DNA of 27,823 nucleotides from Chromera velia (GCA_018398765.1 JAHBMJ010001653.1:1-27823), one strand, 5' to 3'; numbered from the stretch's first letter, positions 22,501 to 26,640 are shown. Program-made: numbers and translations. The notes: generated by a model from the sequence alone, not told the origin.

Positions 22501-23749
22501 TTTCCTAGAGAAAGTTTCTTTTCAGGAGCCCGAACGACAAAAGGGAGGATGCCAGCCATGAGGGGCGCCTTGTCTGACCATGAAGTGCATCGACTGCCAC
22601 GTCGAAAAAACAACACGAATCACAACCAGAAAATCCGTTCAAGCAATGTATCATTGAATCTTTCAAAGCAACCAGTACTGACTCAGACTGACCAAGCAAT
22701 GCATCTGGGCCCTCTGCTGCGGCCTTCCTCTGAGCCCTCTCTGCAGCACAGAATTCGACCCACTCCTCCGGTCGTCTGTCCTCAAAAGTATCCGGGTCGT
22801 CAAACAGCTCCAACGGCAGTCCCTCTGCAGCTCCTCCTGGAGGGAGCTCGACCTGCTCCAGGTTATACTGGGGCCCTTGGGGGAGAGACCCGGTGGGAAA
22901 CGGAGGGGGGCGCCCGAAGCCGTGGTCTGCCTGCACGGCCGTGGACGACGCTGCCTTGGCCTGCTTGCTTGACGCTGGAGGTCCTGTGACAAGTGTTGGC
23001 ACATTTCGTTGCAACAGATCTGCAACACTCAAAGTCGACCCATCTTGTTGGCTCTGTGCAAGCAGTCTTCGCGCGGGTGCAATATTTGAATTGCCCTTCG
23101 AGGGATTCGTGTGGAGCTCTCGCTTGTGAATGTCCTCAAGCCATTGACCTATAATAACCTGGCCCTCTTGTGGCACTTCCCCCCTCGCAAGGTCGGGTTC
23201 ATCGACTGCGTCTTTGGGGCCCAGGTGCTTTTGTTTTTCGGTAGGCAGCTCTACTGACTGGGAGGACCCCTTCACTGACGTCGCGTCGCTCTTGTTCTTT
23301 CCGGCAGCAAGCTGCTGGTCTAAAGTCAAAGCGTCCGCCTCTGCTGGCCCCTTCGGAAACTGCAGCGGTGCGGCATTGTTCGTCCGCAATTGAAAAGGAG
23401 CCTCGATCAAGCGAGTTTCCTTGTCCTGCTCTTCATTTGCATTTGTCTCTTCCCCAACTTTTTTCCCAATTGTGTTGCCTCTCGCCAGGTCCAACAGAAG
23501 GGATTTGCATGAGGTTGGCTGAGACGTCAAGGATTGTGCAAGGGCCCCCAAGGTCTGTATGTCTTCTGCGAAGTCTGTACGACGAAATTGAGGTACCTTG
23601 ACCTTCAATTTAGGACCGACTGCAGGCGAAGACATGACACACGAAAGGATTATGTTTTCATGAAGAGTTAGGGTGTTTATGCAGGTTTAATGCATGTCAG
23701 GCTGTAACGCTTCTTCTCGCGACCCACCTTTGGCCGGGCGACGTTCCAT
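30..23749 (-). CDS. DNAH1: Axonemal inner-arm dynein heavy chain, DNAH1-like (39 exons, 3' end outside window)
   Basis: This gene encodes the ATP-driven motor subunit of a ciliary inner dynein arm, which slides outer-doublet microtubules. Coding exons, 5' to 3': 23749-23728, 23619-22693, 22389-22013, 21587-21460, 21122-20954, 20699-20572, 20163-19821, 19256-19078, 18735-18618, 18280-18204, 17760-17693, 17454-16919, 16484-16347, 16022-15768, 15547-15383, 15107-15009, 14697-14590, 14381-14317, 14095-13857, 13498-13326, 13041-12784, 12407-11934, 11612-11488, 11251-11104, 10753-10445, 9963-9767, 9302-8980, 8720-8097, 7872-6153, 5845-5392, 4996-4726, 4415-4231, 3873-3600, 3203-2957, 2596-2446, 2090-1812, 1514-1224, 1069-557, 215-30. 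They sum to 11343 bases (3781 codons) with consistent phases. Order: tail, linker (about residues 1230-1700), AAA1 (P-loop 1865-1872), AAA2 (2147-2154), AAA3 (2543-2550), AAA4 (2893-2901), stalk (about 3135-3450), AAA5. DNAH1 identity rests on N-terminal blocks, the SAEGEEV segment after the linker and [16 protein letters not shown] in AAA1. Family is certain; orthology is an expert call without a tree. The remaining roughly 1000 residues lie left of the window. Confidence 0.95.
557..1069 (-). CDS. DNAH1: Dynein exon 38: AAA5 body with Gly-rich insertion, residues 3549-3719
   Basis: It encodes [40 protein letters not shown] and KWIK, then a roughly 27-residue Gly/Lys/Asp-rich insertion. AAA5 resumes with [38 protein letters not shown] and [18 protein letters not shown]. 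The family normally has only a few residues at the insertion site. Donor GAG|GTCCGT (phase 0). Confidence 0.96.
1070..1223 (-). other. Probable GC-AG intron of the dynein gene
   Basis: The reading frames of exons 37 and 38 join only if the intron starts at GC (TTG|GCAGGTTTC) and ends at CTGCAG. The nearby GT four bases further on would give phase 1 and break the AAA5 reading frame. At 154 bases it is also one of the shortest introns of the gene. Confidence 0.6.
1224..1514 (-). CDS. DNAH1: Dynein exon 37: AAA5 start with Ala-rich insertion, residues 3452-3548
   Basis: It encodes [20 protein letters not shown] (the LTGDVL-x-(A/S)-G-x-(V/I)-AY motif). After NQNIQTS about 34 extra codons follow, including [20 protein letters not shown], then RLDDLL. 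The insertion stays open and is a multiple of three, so it could be a retained or optional intron (GTGTCC to CTGCAG). The 3' donor appears to be TTG|GCAGGT, a GC donor. Confidence 0.88.
1812..2090 (-). CDS. DNAH1: Dynein exon 36: stalk coiled coil 2, residues 3359-3451
   Basis: It encodes [20 protein letters not shown], a long charged helix, and [22 protein letters not shown]-x-x-L-x-x-A and RAEKL-x-x-GLGGE-x-x-RW are signatures of the returning stalk helix. The donor GGG|GTCAGTCAGT is in phase 0. Confidence 0.97.
2446..2596 (-). CDS. DNAH1: Dynein exon 35: microtubule-binding domain end, residues 3308-3358
   Basis: It encodes [20 protein letters not shown] and [20 protein letters not shown], the (F/Y)DKDNI and A-x-x-LC-x-WV-x-A motifs closing the microtubule-binding domain. 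Donor AAG|GTCGGTCGGTCGGTCGG (phase 0), in a GTCG run. Confidence 0.97.
2957..3203 (-). CDS. DNAH1: Dynein exon 34: CC1 tip and microtubule-binding domain, residues 3226-3307
   Basis: It encodes [20 protein letters not shown], then [20 protein letters not shown] and [19 protein letters not shown]-x-G-V-x-L-V-M and DYWEP-x-K-x-LL mark the microtubule-binding domain at the stalk tip. Donor GG|GTAAGT (phase 2). Confidence 0.97.
3306..3412. repeat. (CA)n microsatellite in the intron between exons 33 and 34
   Basis: An interrupted CA/GT dinucleotide array with occasional CG substitutions, followed to about 3440 by alternating CG/CA purine-pyrimidine sequence. It produces spurious Cys-Val and His-Thr reading frames on both strands. 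Confidence 0.95.
3600..3873 (-). CDS. DNAH1: Dynein exon 33: stalk coiled coil 1, residues 3135-3225
   Basis: It encodes [20 protein letters not shown] and further heptad-like helix rich in Glu, Gln, Lys and Ala, including [17 protein letters not shown]. This is the outgoing helix (CC1) of the microtubule-binding stalk. The acceptor is CCCCAG|GTC and the donor G|GTCGGC (phase 1). Confidence 0.97.
4014..4220. repeat. Pyrimidine-rich (TCTG/TTTG)n degenerate repeat in an intron
   Basis: Loosely repeated CTGTCT, TTTGTC and TGCCTG units within the intron between exons 32 and 33. They lie on the plus strand, so they are GA/CA-rich on the coding strand. No open coding signal of dynein type was found. 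Confidence 0.7.
4231..4415 (-). CDS. DNAH1: Dynein exon 32: end of AAA4, residues 3073-3134
   Basis: It encodes [20 protein letters not shown], then [18 protein letters not shown], the invariant (Y/N)YVTP-x-SYLEL-(I/L) motif before the stalk. Donor GAG|GTGCGT (phase 0). Confidence 0.97.
4422..4453. repeat. (GGGA)n tandem repeat next to a 3' splice site
   Basis: About seven GGGA units just upstream (coding sense) of the exon 32 acceptor. On the coding strand this is a TCCC-type pyrimidine tract. Confidence 0.9.
4726..4996 (-). CDS. DNAH1: Dynein exon 31: AAA4 second half, residues 2983-3072
   Basis: It encodes [20 protein letters not shown] and [20 protein letters not shown], the highly conserved sensor region of AAA4. 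It starts at AAC after CTTCAG and ends GCAG|GTTCGT (phase 1). Confidence 0.98.
5392..5845 (-). CDS. DNAH1: Dynein exon 30: AAA4 with P-loop, residues 2831-2982
   Basis: It encodes [20 protein letters not shown] and the AAA4 Walker [10 protein letters not shown] (2893-2901), where GVGGSGR(Q/S)S is usual. [33 protein letters not shown] and [10 protein letters not shown] follow, all typical of AAA4. Donor AAG|GTCGGT (phase 0). Confidence 0.98.
6153..7872 (-). CDS. DNAH1: Dynein exon 29: end of AAA2 and all of AAA3, residues 2258-2830
   Basis: This is the largest exon (1720 bases). It opens with [20 protein letters not shown] and [11 protein letters not shown] (AAA2 end). A Lys/Asp-rich insertion follows (about 2395-2415: [20 protein letters not shown]), then the AAA3 Walker A GTTGTGKT (2543-2550), Walker B VDDLN (about 2610), [22 protein letters not shown] and [18 protein letters not shown]. 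These are all strong dynein AAA3 signatures. It ends FGDFVDPR at AG|GTCCGTCCGT (phase 2). Confidence 0.98.
8097..8720 (-). CDS. DNAH1: Dynein exon 28: AAA2, residues 2050-2257
   Basis: It carries AAA2, with [15 protein letters not shown] as Walker A (2147-2154) and [20 protein letters not shown] as Walker B and following segment. The usual GPTGSGKS is replaced by GRTLSGKT: Arg replaces Pro and Leu replaces Gly, while the Gly-Lys-Thr core is kept. MNPKSIT-x-GQLYG and THEWTDGI are canonical. Donor TCAG|GTCAGA (phase 1). Confidence 0.98.
8744..8769. repeat. (GA)n microsatellite in intron
   Basis: A short GA dinucleotide run upstream, in coding sense, of the exon 28 acceptor. On the coding strand it reads TC and may serve as a pyrimidine tract. 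Confidence 0.85.
8980..9302 (-). CDS. DNAH1: Dynein exon 27: AAA1 C-terminal half, residues 1942-2049
   Basis: It encodes [40 protein letters not shown] and [29 protein letters not shown][12 protein letters not shown] is the AAA1 sensor region. [16 protein letters not shown] is characteristic of the DNAH1/3/7/12 single-headed inner-arm group. Donor GCAG|GTCAGT. Confidence 0.98.
9767..9963 (-). CDS. DNAH1: Dynein exon 26: AAA1 Walker B, residues 1877-1941
   Basis: It encodes [20 protein letters not shown] and [20 protein letters not shown]. The Walker B motif FDEF is at about 1916-1919, with catalytic Glu and the following Asn-Arg intact. Donor AG|GTCAGA (phase 2). Confidence 0.98.
10445..10753 (-). 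CDS. DNAH1: Dynein exon 25: AAA1 with P-loop, residues 1774-1876
   Basis: It encodes [31 protein letters not shown] and, at its end, [12 protein letters not shown]. This is the AAA1 Walker A (1865-1872), the main ATP hydrolysis site, and it is canonical. A Lys/Ala-rich insertion (about residues 1795-1810) follows the RYYW motif. Donor AAG|GTGAGC. Confidence 0.98.
11104..11251 (-). CDS. DNAH1: Dynein exon 24: pre-AAA1 helix, residues 1724-1773
   Basis: It encodes [20 protein letters not shown] and [17 protein letters not shown]. The LVRGKL-x-x-x-x-R-x-x-L-x-x-(L/M)-x-x-I-(D/E)VHA-(R/K)DVV motif is diagnostic for the N-terminal edge of AAA1. Donor AAG|GTGGGC, phase 0. Confidence 0.96.
11488..11612 (-). 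CDS. DNAH1: Dynein exon 23: pre-AAA1 segment, residues 1683-1723
   Basis: It encodes [20 protein letters not shown], then [11 protein letters not shown]. The W-x-x-x-WPGQV-x-x-x-x-x-x-x-(F/Y)WT-x-EV motif immediately precedes AAA1 in axonemal dyneins. Acceptor is TGCAG|GCG and donor AA|GTCAGT (phase 2). No start codon lies in the exon, so simple ORF searches miss it. Confidence 0.95.
11793..11837. repeat. (GGCT/GGTT)n tetranucleotide repeat in intron
   Basis: About ten tandem GGCT/GGTT units in the intron between exons 22 and 23. It is imperfect, with a CGGC interruption at the left end. Confidence 0.9.
11934..12407 (-). CDS. DNAH1: Dynein exon 22: linker end, residues 1525-1682
   Basis: It encodes [20 protein letters not shown] and [20 protein letters not shown], invariant linker motifs. 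A variable insertion (about residues 1612-1620) follows, and then SAEGEEV, which favours the DNAH1 group. [13 protein letters not shown] follows, with a short [10 protein letters not shown] insertion before it. Donor ACG|GTAAGT (phase 0). Confidence 0.97.
12784..13041 (-). CDS. DNAH1: Dynein exon 21: linker, residues 1439-1524
   Basis: It encodes [19 protein letters not shown], a WEQRL helix, and [20 protein letters not shown]. The (LLD)(D/E)H-x-V-x-TQ and W-x-x-x-QR-x-W-x-YLEPIF motifs are among the best conserved in all dynein heavy chains. Donor CAG|GTGGGTGGGT, phase 0. Confidence 0.97.
13326..13498 (-). CDS. DNAH1: Dynein exon 20: linker, residues 1381-1438
   Basis: It encodes the conserved [20 protein letters not shown] helix and [17 protein letters not shown], matching the linker EEIS...A..KE..L...L..M...W pattern. 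The donor is CAG|GTCGGTCGGT (phase 0), within a tetranucleotide run. Confidence 0.95.
13679..13743. repeat. (GA)n-rich tract in intron
   Basis: GA runs separated by GGGAAGGGG and GAAGAG interruptions, in the intron between exons 19 and 20. On the coding strand this is a long CT tract. Confidence 0.85.
13857..14095 (-). CDS. DNAH1: Dynein exon 19: linker, residues 1301-1380
   Basis: It encodes [20 protein letters not shown] and then [20 protein letters not shown]. The P-(I/L)-I-x-x-L-x-x-x-(A/G)-(L/M)-x-x-RHW motif is a signature of the dynein linker. It ends LLNM plus G at GTCAGT (phase 1). Confidence 0.95.
14317..14381 (-). CDS. DNAH1: Dynein exon 18: short linker exon, residues 1280-1300
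   Basis: It encodes [18 protein letters not shown] and SGLE, a charged helix. Of the three frames after the TTTCAG acceptor, only this one is open. The donor GA|GTCTGT gives phase 2, which exon 19 requires. Supported by frame and composition, with no strongly diagnostic motif. Confidence 0.72.
14590..14697 (-). CDS. DNAH1: Dynein exon 17: linker, residues 1244-1279
   Basis: It encodes [20 protein letters not shown] and [12 protein letters not shown], matching the LW...W linker helix. The 3' end is uncertain. The only donor that keeps frame with exon 18 is TCA|GTCAAC. A better-looking GTCAGT four bases upstream (exon end 14594) would break the frame unless a micro-exon intervenes. Confidence 0.8.
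15009..15107 (-). CDS. DNAH1: Dynein exon 16: start of linker, residues 1211-1243
   Basis: It encodes [18 protein letters not shown] and [14 protein letters not shown]. This matches the conserved dynein segment R-E-x-L-F-x-x-x-T-x-(F/Y)-x-x-L-x-x-x-x-x-E-x-x-P at the start of the linker (Pfam DHC_N2 type). Donor AAG|GTGGGT, phase 0. Confidence 0.93.
15383..15547 (-). CDS. DNAH1: Dynein exon 15: tail/linker approach, residues 1156-1210
   Basis: It encodes [20 protein letters not shown] and the coil [14 protein letters not shown]. Acceptor TTGCAG|TTC, donor AAG|GTAGGA (phase 0). It leads directly into the linker domain in the next exon. Confidence 0.9.
15768..16022 (-). CDS. DNAH1: Dynein exon 14: tail helices, residues 1071-1155
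   Basis: It encodes [20 protein letters not shown] and a run of helices ending LEAEKEK at the donor GTCAGTCAGT (phase 0). The content is charged and helical. No catalytic motif is expected in this part of the tail. Confidence 0.9.
16308..16331. repeat. Poly-A run (poly-T on coding strand) near a donor
   Basis: About 23 adenines on the plus strand, lying 16 to 40 bases into the intron after exon 13. Confidence 0.95.
16347..16484 (-). CDS. DNAH1: Dynein exon 13: tail helix, residues 1025-1070
   Basis: The acceptor is GTGCAG|ATT, next to a CA-repeat intron, and the donor AGG|GTCAGT (phase 0). It encodes [20 protein letters not shown] and an [10 protein letters not shown] helix. Its position and helical pattern match the pre-linker helices of DNAH1. 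Confidence 0.88.
16497..16680. repeat. Compound microsatellite: (CA)n, duplicated 16-mer, GATA/GATG-like tract
   Basis: Two CA arrays are each followed by the same 16-base sequence ATGGACAACCAAACAA (16525-16540 and 16585-16600). Degenerate GATA/GATG/CAGA repeats continue to about 16680. The whole block lies in the intron between exons 12 and 13. Confidence 0.9.
16919..17454 (-). CDS. DNAH1: Dynein exon 12: tail with long acidic insertion, residues 846-1024
   Basis: It starts [17 protein letters not shown] and has the helix [18 protein letters not shown]. About 60 low-complexity residues follow, rich in Glu, Ala, Thr and Gly. Then comes [20 protein letters not shown]. The donor is CAG|GTCTGT (phase 0). 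The last 13 codons (from AVSSS to LFQ) have no clear family counterpart, so an upstream donor is possible. The rest is well supported. Confidence 0.85.
17693..17760 (-). CDS. DNAH1: Dynein exon 11: short tail exon, residues 823-845
   Basis: It encodes [20 protein letters not shown] followed by SA, a hydrophobic helix expected directly after the exon 10 strands. The acceptor is CTGCAG|G and the donor GCAG|GTAGGA (phase 1). Frame agreement on both sides selects this frame over the other two. Confidence 0.87.
18204..18280 (-). CDS. DNAH1: Dynein exon 10: short tail exon, residues 798-822
   Basis: It encodes [20 protein letters not shown] and NPEPK, with the pattern P-L-hydrophobic run-acidic turn-P that marks the beta-strand pair before the linker in dynein heavy chains. 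Acceptor is TTGCAG|CCC and donor AA|GTGAGT (phase 2). It is too short to stand out as an ORF. Confidence 0.87.
18618..18735 (-). CDS. DNAH1: Dynein exon 9: tail RYLRKLD helix, residues 758-797
   Basis: It encodes [20 protein letters not shown] and then a WTHFIEAF helix. This is the conserved tail helix (R-x-x-L-M-x-x-L-x-x-F-x-x-DS) found in DNAH1 and related dyneins. The donor AGG|GTGGGTGGGTGGGTGG is the start of a GTGG tandem run (phase 0). Confidence 0.88.
19078..19256 (-). CDS. DNAH1: Dynein exon 8: tail, residues 699-757
   Basis: It encodes [19 protein letters not shown] and a helix ([20 protein letters not shown]), ending MRSPLH with AG|GTACGC (phase 2). It joins exon 9 as LH-RYLRKLD. 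The RYLRxxDxML arrangement at that junction is typical of the dynein heavy chain tail. Confidence 0.9.
19395..19505. repeat. Compound (CCCA)n-(CT)n-(CA)n microsatellite in intron
   Basis: CCCA units are followed by CACATA, then CTCTCT, then a long CA run ending ATATGTATATG. It lies in the intron between exons 7 and 8. Confidence 0.95.
19821..20163 (-). CDS. DNAH1: Dynein exon 7: tail with acidic insertion, residues 584-698
   Basis: It begins after CTACAG and completes a Leu codon. It encodes [14 protein letters not shown] and a charged helix ([20 protein letters not shown]). A Gly/Asp/Glu-rich insertion ([17 protein letters not shown]) follows, then LAQKRLKRA at the donor GTCAGTCAGTCA (phase 0). 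The insertion looks disordered and lineage-specific. Confidence 0.88.
20572..20699 (-). CDS. DNAH1: Dynein exon 6: tail, residues 542-583
   Basis: The acceptor is CTACAG|GAC and the donor TT|GTGAGT (phase 2). It encodes a helical stretch beginning [20 protein letters not shown], followed by an [13 protein letters not shown] helix. It has no diagnostic motif of its own. Placement rests on frame, splice sites and order. Confidence 0.85.
20954..21122 (-). CDS. DNAH1: Dynein exon 5: EDP/RVE helical tail block, residues 485-541
   Basis: It starts with the last base of Arg in AEDPR and continues [20 protein letters not shown], a basic helical stretch that matches the DNAH1 tail block (AEDPxxFxxRVxxA). 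It ends at HVQ|GTACGC (phase 0). The reading phase agrees on both sides. Confidence 0.9.
21460..21587 (-). CDS. DNAH1: Dynein exon 4: conserved DNAH1 tail block, residues 443-484
   Basis: This exon was found by reading the strand between splice sites and is not set off by start codons. It begins TGG after CTGCAG and ends CG|GTGAGT (phase 2). It encodes [18 protein letters not shown] followed by [18 protein letters not shown] and AEDP. This is the beta-rich segment leading into the AEDPxxFxxRV motif of DNAH1-type tails. Confidence 0.88.
22013..22389 (-). CDS. DNAH1: Dynein exon 3: acidic Glu/Gly-rich tail, residues 317-442
   Basis: The acceptor CTGCAG|AG completes a Glu codon from exon 2, and the donor is CAG|GTAGGC (phase 0). 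The middle is low complexity, dominated by Glu, Gly and Asp with a Lys/Arg-rich patch ([10 protein letters not shown]). The end ([12 protein letters not shown]) resembles the Trp/Tyr block preceding the EDP block in DNAH1. Phase and end motifs support it, and the compositional bias is typical of a disordered insertion. Confidence 0.85.
22693..23619 (-). CDS. DNAH1: Dynein exon 2: N-terminal tail, residues 8-316
   Basis: This is a long open exon. Most of it is a low-conservation, Gln/Ala/Ser/Pro-rich extension. Near its end is the block [20 protein letters not shown], which corresponds to a conserved N-terminal block of DNAH1 proteins and identifies this as part of the dynein gene rather than a separate upstream gene. 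The donor is G|GTCAGT (phase 1). An unspliced version could start at ATG 23635-23633, which is the first ATG after an in-frame TAA near 23690. Confidence 0.85.
23728..23749 (-). CDS. DNAH1: Dynein exon 1: 22-base start exon
   Basis: Proposed start: ATG at 23749-23747 in a strong context (A at -3, G at +4), encoding MERRPAK plus one base of a split codon. The donor GTGGGT is of a type used repeatedly in this gene. It joins in frame (phase 1) to a CTGCAG acceptor at 23620-23625. The alternative is an unspliced start at the ATG ending at 23633 (MSSPAVGPK), which has a weaker context and the same downstream frame. Only residues 1-7 depend on this choice. Confidence 0.6.
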
Positions 23750-24030
23750 GTTGCTATTGACGTCACCTAGTCCCCCCAGTCCTTTGGGGAAAATCAGAAA
23801 TGACCGGAAGGGAGGCCGTCGATCAAGGCACTCTCTCCTTCAATGCTTCTGTTGCTTAATTGTGCCTGTCTGTTGTTCAACTGCAGAATCGAGTGGGTGT
23901 TCTTTTATGAGGTCTCTTGCAAGAAATCAAACTCTCAGAAACACAAAGGACACACCTGGTGAGAGATGTTCCACAAACCGACCCTTAAAGAGCTCATATA
24001 TAGGCAAACCGTCAAGATCAACAAACCACT

Positions 24031-24052
24031 ATATATATATATATATATATAT
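24031..24052. repeat. (TA)n run, left
   Basis: About eleven alternating TA units directly followed by ATGCATGC. Confidence 0.95.
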
Positions 24053-24212
24053 GCATGCAAAAAAAATTAACACGAAAAAATTGAGACATGCAGCCATGAT
24101 TTTCGCTCGTGTGCGCGAATCATGCGCGCGCGCATGCAGAGCATGCATGCATGCCCAAACGCGCGCGGGAATTATAGGCCATGCATGCATGCAGGAATTA
24201 AAATCAAGAGAC

Positions 24213-24261
24213 TTTTTTTTTTTCTTCGAAAAAAAAAAAAATATATATATATATATATATA
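24213..24261. repeat. Poly-T/TTCGAA/poly-A hairpin fused to a (TA)n run
   Basis: Eleven T, then C, the palindrome TTCGAA, and a run of A, which can pair as a hairpin. It runs straight into about ten TA units and then ACGCGCG. Confidence 0.9.
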
Positions 24262-24504
24262 CGCGCGTAAATCGATCGATGTATTGCATGCACTATAGCT
24301 CCTCGATCCTCTGTACGTCCCCCCCCATTCCCTCCATGCACGTCTCTCCATTCCCCCACCCCTCTACGCAGCCGTGGCCACGCTTTCACCCAGCTGGGCC
24401 CAGTGTCGAATGTTTCTGTGGTGTCCATGCATCGGCACCTGGGGTCCTCACTTGGAAACCCATGCGGCGAACACCCCTGCATGTCGACGCCGCTATTCGA
24501 AAGG

Positions 24505-25158
24505 ATGGCCGGCGATCCGGCATCAACCCTCACAATCTTCACACTCTGGGCGCTTCTTCAGTTCCTCAAAGACGCTGATGAGATGTGGGAGTTTGCAAAG
24601 GCAAAGATGTGCTGCATCGTCGGCTTGTGTGTGGGTGAGGAAGAGGATGCGACTACACCGCCAGCGGTCGTTGCAGTCAACTTGTTGCATGGGAGCTGCA
24701 AAGACCGCCCTGTCCTCCATTGTCGTCGATGCCACTCTGGAGCTGCTGCGCACGTCACGAGCCGCCTTTGGAGGAGTCGCAGAAAACCTCCAGCTGCATC
24801 TCCGCATGTCCCTTGAAACCATGAAGGGTTGCTCGGCGGCGCTGCAAGGTCTTCGAGAAAATTGGCACAACGAAGAGGAAGTTCCAGTGGGACACACTGC
24901 CACTGTGAATGCCAACTTGGGGACGGAGGGTGCGCAGAAAGCCACGGCGGCTTTGACTTCTGCTTTACAAGTCTACGTTCTCAGGAAAGACGAAATCCTT
25001 CGGGTGCTGCAGACAAGACACTTTCCTTCTCTCAGGAGGAATATCTCTGTGGAAGAACTCCCGATCACGATGTCTCAAGCCGGTAAGCATGTTTTTAGAG
25101 CCCCGTACCCCCTCCGCAAGGCTTCACGCAATCCATTGCTTCTTCTCCCTTAGGCTAA
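24505..25158 (+). CDS. Unrecognised small protein, candidate three-exon gene
   Basis: I do not recognise this protein. The proposed exons are 24505-24630, 24677-25082 and 25154-25158, giving 178 residues. The start ATG has a good context (A at -3, G at +4), though earlier in-frame ATGs exist upstream. Exon 1 encodes MAGDPASTLTIFTLWALLQF, including a hydrophobic stretch that could be membrane-associated. Coding character then moves to another frame, which a 46-base GTGGGT...GCAG intron would explain. Exon 2 is helical (SSIVVDATLELLRTSR; VYVLRKDEILRVLQTR) and ends at G|GTAAGC. A 71-base intron ending CCCTTAG would create the stop (GGC TAA). Without that splice the frame runs on to TAG at 25151-25153. 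Both introns are much shorter than those of the dynein gene, which weakens the model. Its promoter region is shared with the dynein gene. Confidence 0.45.
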
Positions 25159-26638
25159 CTCGTTCACGTATCTTATCACACGTCTGCGTGAGACTGTCTG
25201 GCAATATTAGTAGCCTAACCCTCAGAAGCCTCTTAGACTAAGTTTCTGTTAGTTTCTGTTCAGTGTTCACACCACATTTTTTCTGTTTCGATCCTTTTCA
25301 ATCACTTTGTCTTACACTGCCCTCATGCATCATTTCCTCAGTGACACCAGACTTTCTATTTTTTCCCAGCTTTCTTTTTTTTTTTGTTTCTTTCTTTAAT
25401 TATTTCTTGACATATTAAATCATAAACATATCTGTAAAGAGGGGAGCCACCTTCAACATCGTGAGTCTGACCGTCTCGTTTGAAAACTTTGTTGTCAACT
25501 TACATAAACGGTTTTACAGTGTGGACGAGGACAAAAAGCATATGTTCGTCTTTAGCACTAACCCCACTGTTTTTGAGCTTAAAGTTTGCACTCAAGCCAC
25601 CTTCGGAAGGGCATCCGGAGGTGGGACAATGGCTGGGCCCTCAGGCCTTGTCTGTCTGTCGGTTCACTCAGGAGCTCAGGTGTGTATGTGAAGACCTGAC
25701 CCGAGATCGGGAATCCTGTTCTGACGTCATTTAACAGACATTGTCAAGACTTCGCAGTAAGAGGGAGGGAGCTAGGCAAAGACCTTGCAAACTAGTATGC
25801 AAAAGAGAAGAGTGTGGTGAGATATGAAGCATGGAACGGGGCGATTTAGATGTCAAACGGGGGGGGAGACGCTGTCATTGGTTATTTGGCGCCGCTGGCA
25901 TGGAGTTGTGTGCAGGCCAGGTGAACCTATATTATGCGCCAAGACACCGCGTGACTGTAAGGTGCGTGGAATCGCCTGACGCAGGCATCGGCGAAGATCG
26001 GCAAAAATTAGCAAGAATGTGGGAAAAAGGGGGTACGCGGCTGTGCGATGGCTGTGCGCCCAGGCATACTGCGGGATGATGTCACCTTGATGTGCAAACC
26101 CCAGCCCGGCCCAGCCTGGCGTGGGTCCTAAGCTTTCACGGAGACGGACTTCTGGACTTAGAGAGACTATCAGCGACTATCAGGGGTGGGAGTACAGACA
26201 TAGGATAACAGAATTAATTATTTGAAGACGTTTTGTTCCCGTGTAAGCAAAGTATAACATATTTGGTTAATTAATCTTGCATAACATGCATGTAGCATTG
26301 TATACACATATCAAAATTAAGAAACATTGTGTTTAAATTAAAAAAAAAGATAAAAAAAGTGTTTTGAGATTCAGATAGATTAAGAGCGATTAAAATTTTT
26401 TTTTTATATTGAAATATTCCAACATATTTCTTTTCTGTTTAATTCTAAGCCCTTCATAGCAGACTTATATAAAGTAATATTCTTAGAAAAACTCTCTTAA
26501 CTGTTCCGTCACGCTCTATAATGAGCCGTATGTTACCCCACAGTACCCGTGTCCTCCCGTATCCATATGTGTCTATATATATGTCTATACGTGTCTATGG
26601 ATAAAACTCATGACAAATAATGACAAAATTAGATAAAA
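25159..26638. other. Non-coding region, no gene supported
   Basis: After the candidate gene there is a T-rich stretch (about 25360-25420) that includes AT-rich possible polyadenylation context (ATTAAATCATAAA). A duplicated AGTTTCTGTT lies at 25241-25260. From about 25440 to 26190 the composition is moderately GC-rich and holds only short open frames (76 and 82 codons) without codon character or recognisable motif. A GACTATCAG doublet occurs near 26165-26185. After about 26190 the sequence is strongly AT-rich with homopolymers. I see no RNA gene. Confidence 0.5.
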
Positions 26639-26640
26639 TA

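Larger units (their letters stand above)
23750..24504. promoter_or_regulatory. Divergent intergenic region between the dynein gene and the plus-strand candidate gene
   Basis: The dynein gene reads left from here and the candidate gene reads right, so both promoters should lie in these 755 bases. Visible features: a perfect TGACGTCA palindrome at 23758-23765, next to the dynein ATG; eight GCATGC motifs at 24053-24291 (some overlapping); two TA runs (24031-24052 and 24240-24261); and a poly-T/TTCGAA/poly-A hairpin at 24213-24241. A 294-codon frame running through it is a chance product of the repeats. No transcription start can be located from sequence alone. Confidence 0.5.

Noticed and set aside
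23694-24578. A 294-codon plus-strand open frame in the divergent region
   Set aside because: It reads through TA repeats, poly-T/poly-A and GCATGC repeats, giving Tyr-Ile runs, and lacks codon character. It is best explained by repeats without stops.
24523-24945. A 140-codon minus-strand open frame opposite the plus-strand candidate gene
   Set aside because: Rich in Cys, Ser and Arg, as shadows of coding sequence usually are. The plus strand has better coding character and splice sites.
25461-26079. Short plus-strand frames of 76 to 84 codons
   Set aside because: They have no motif, no consistent codon bias and no supporting splice or promoter context. They are compatible with chance.
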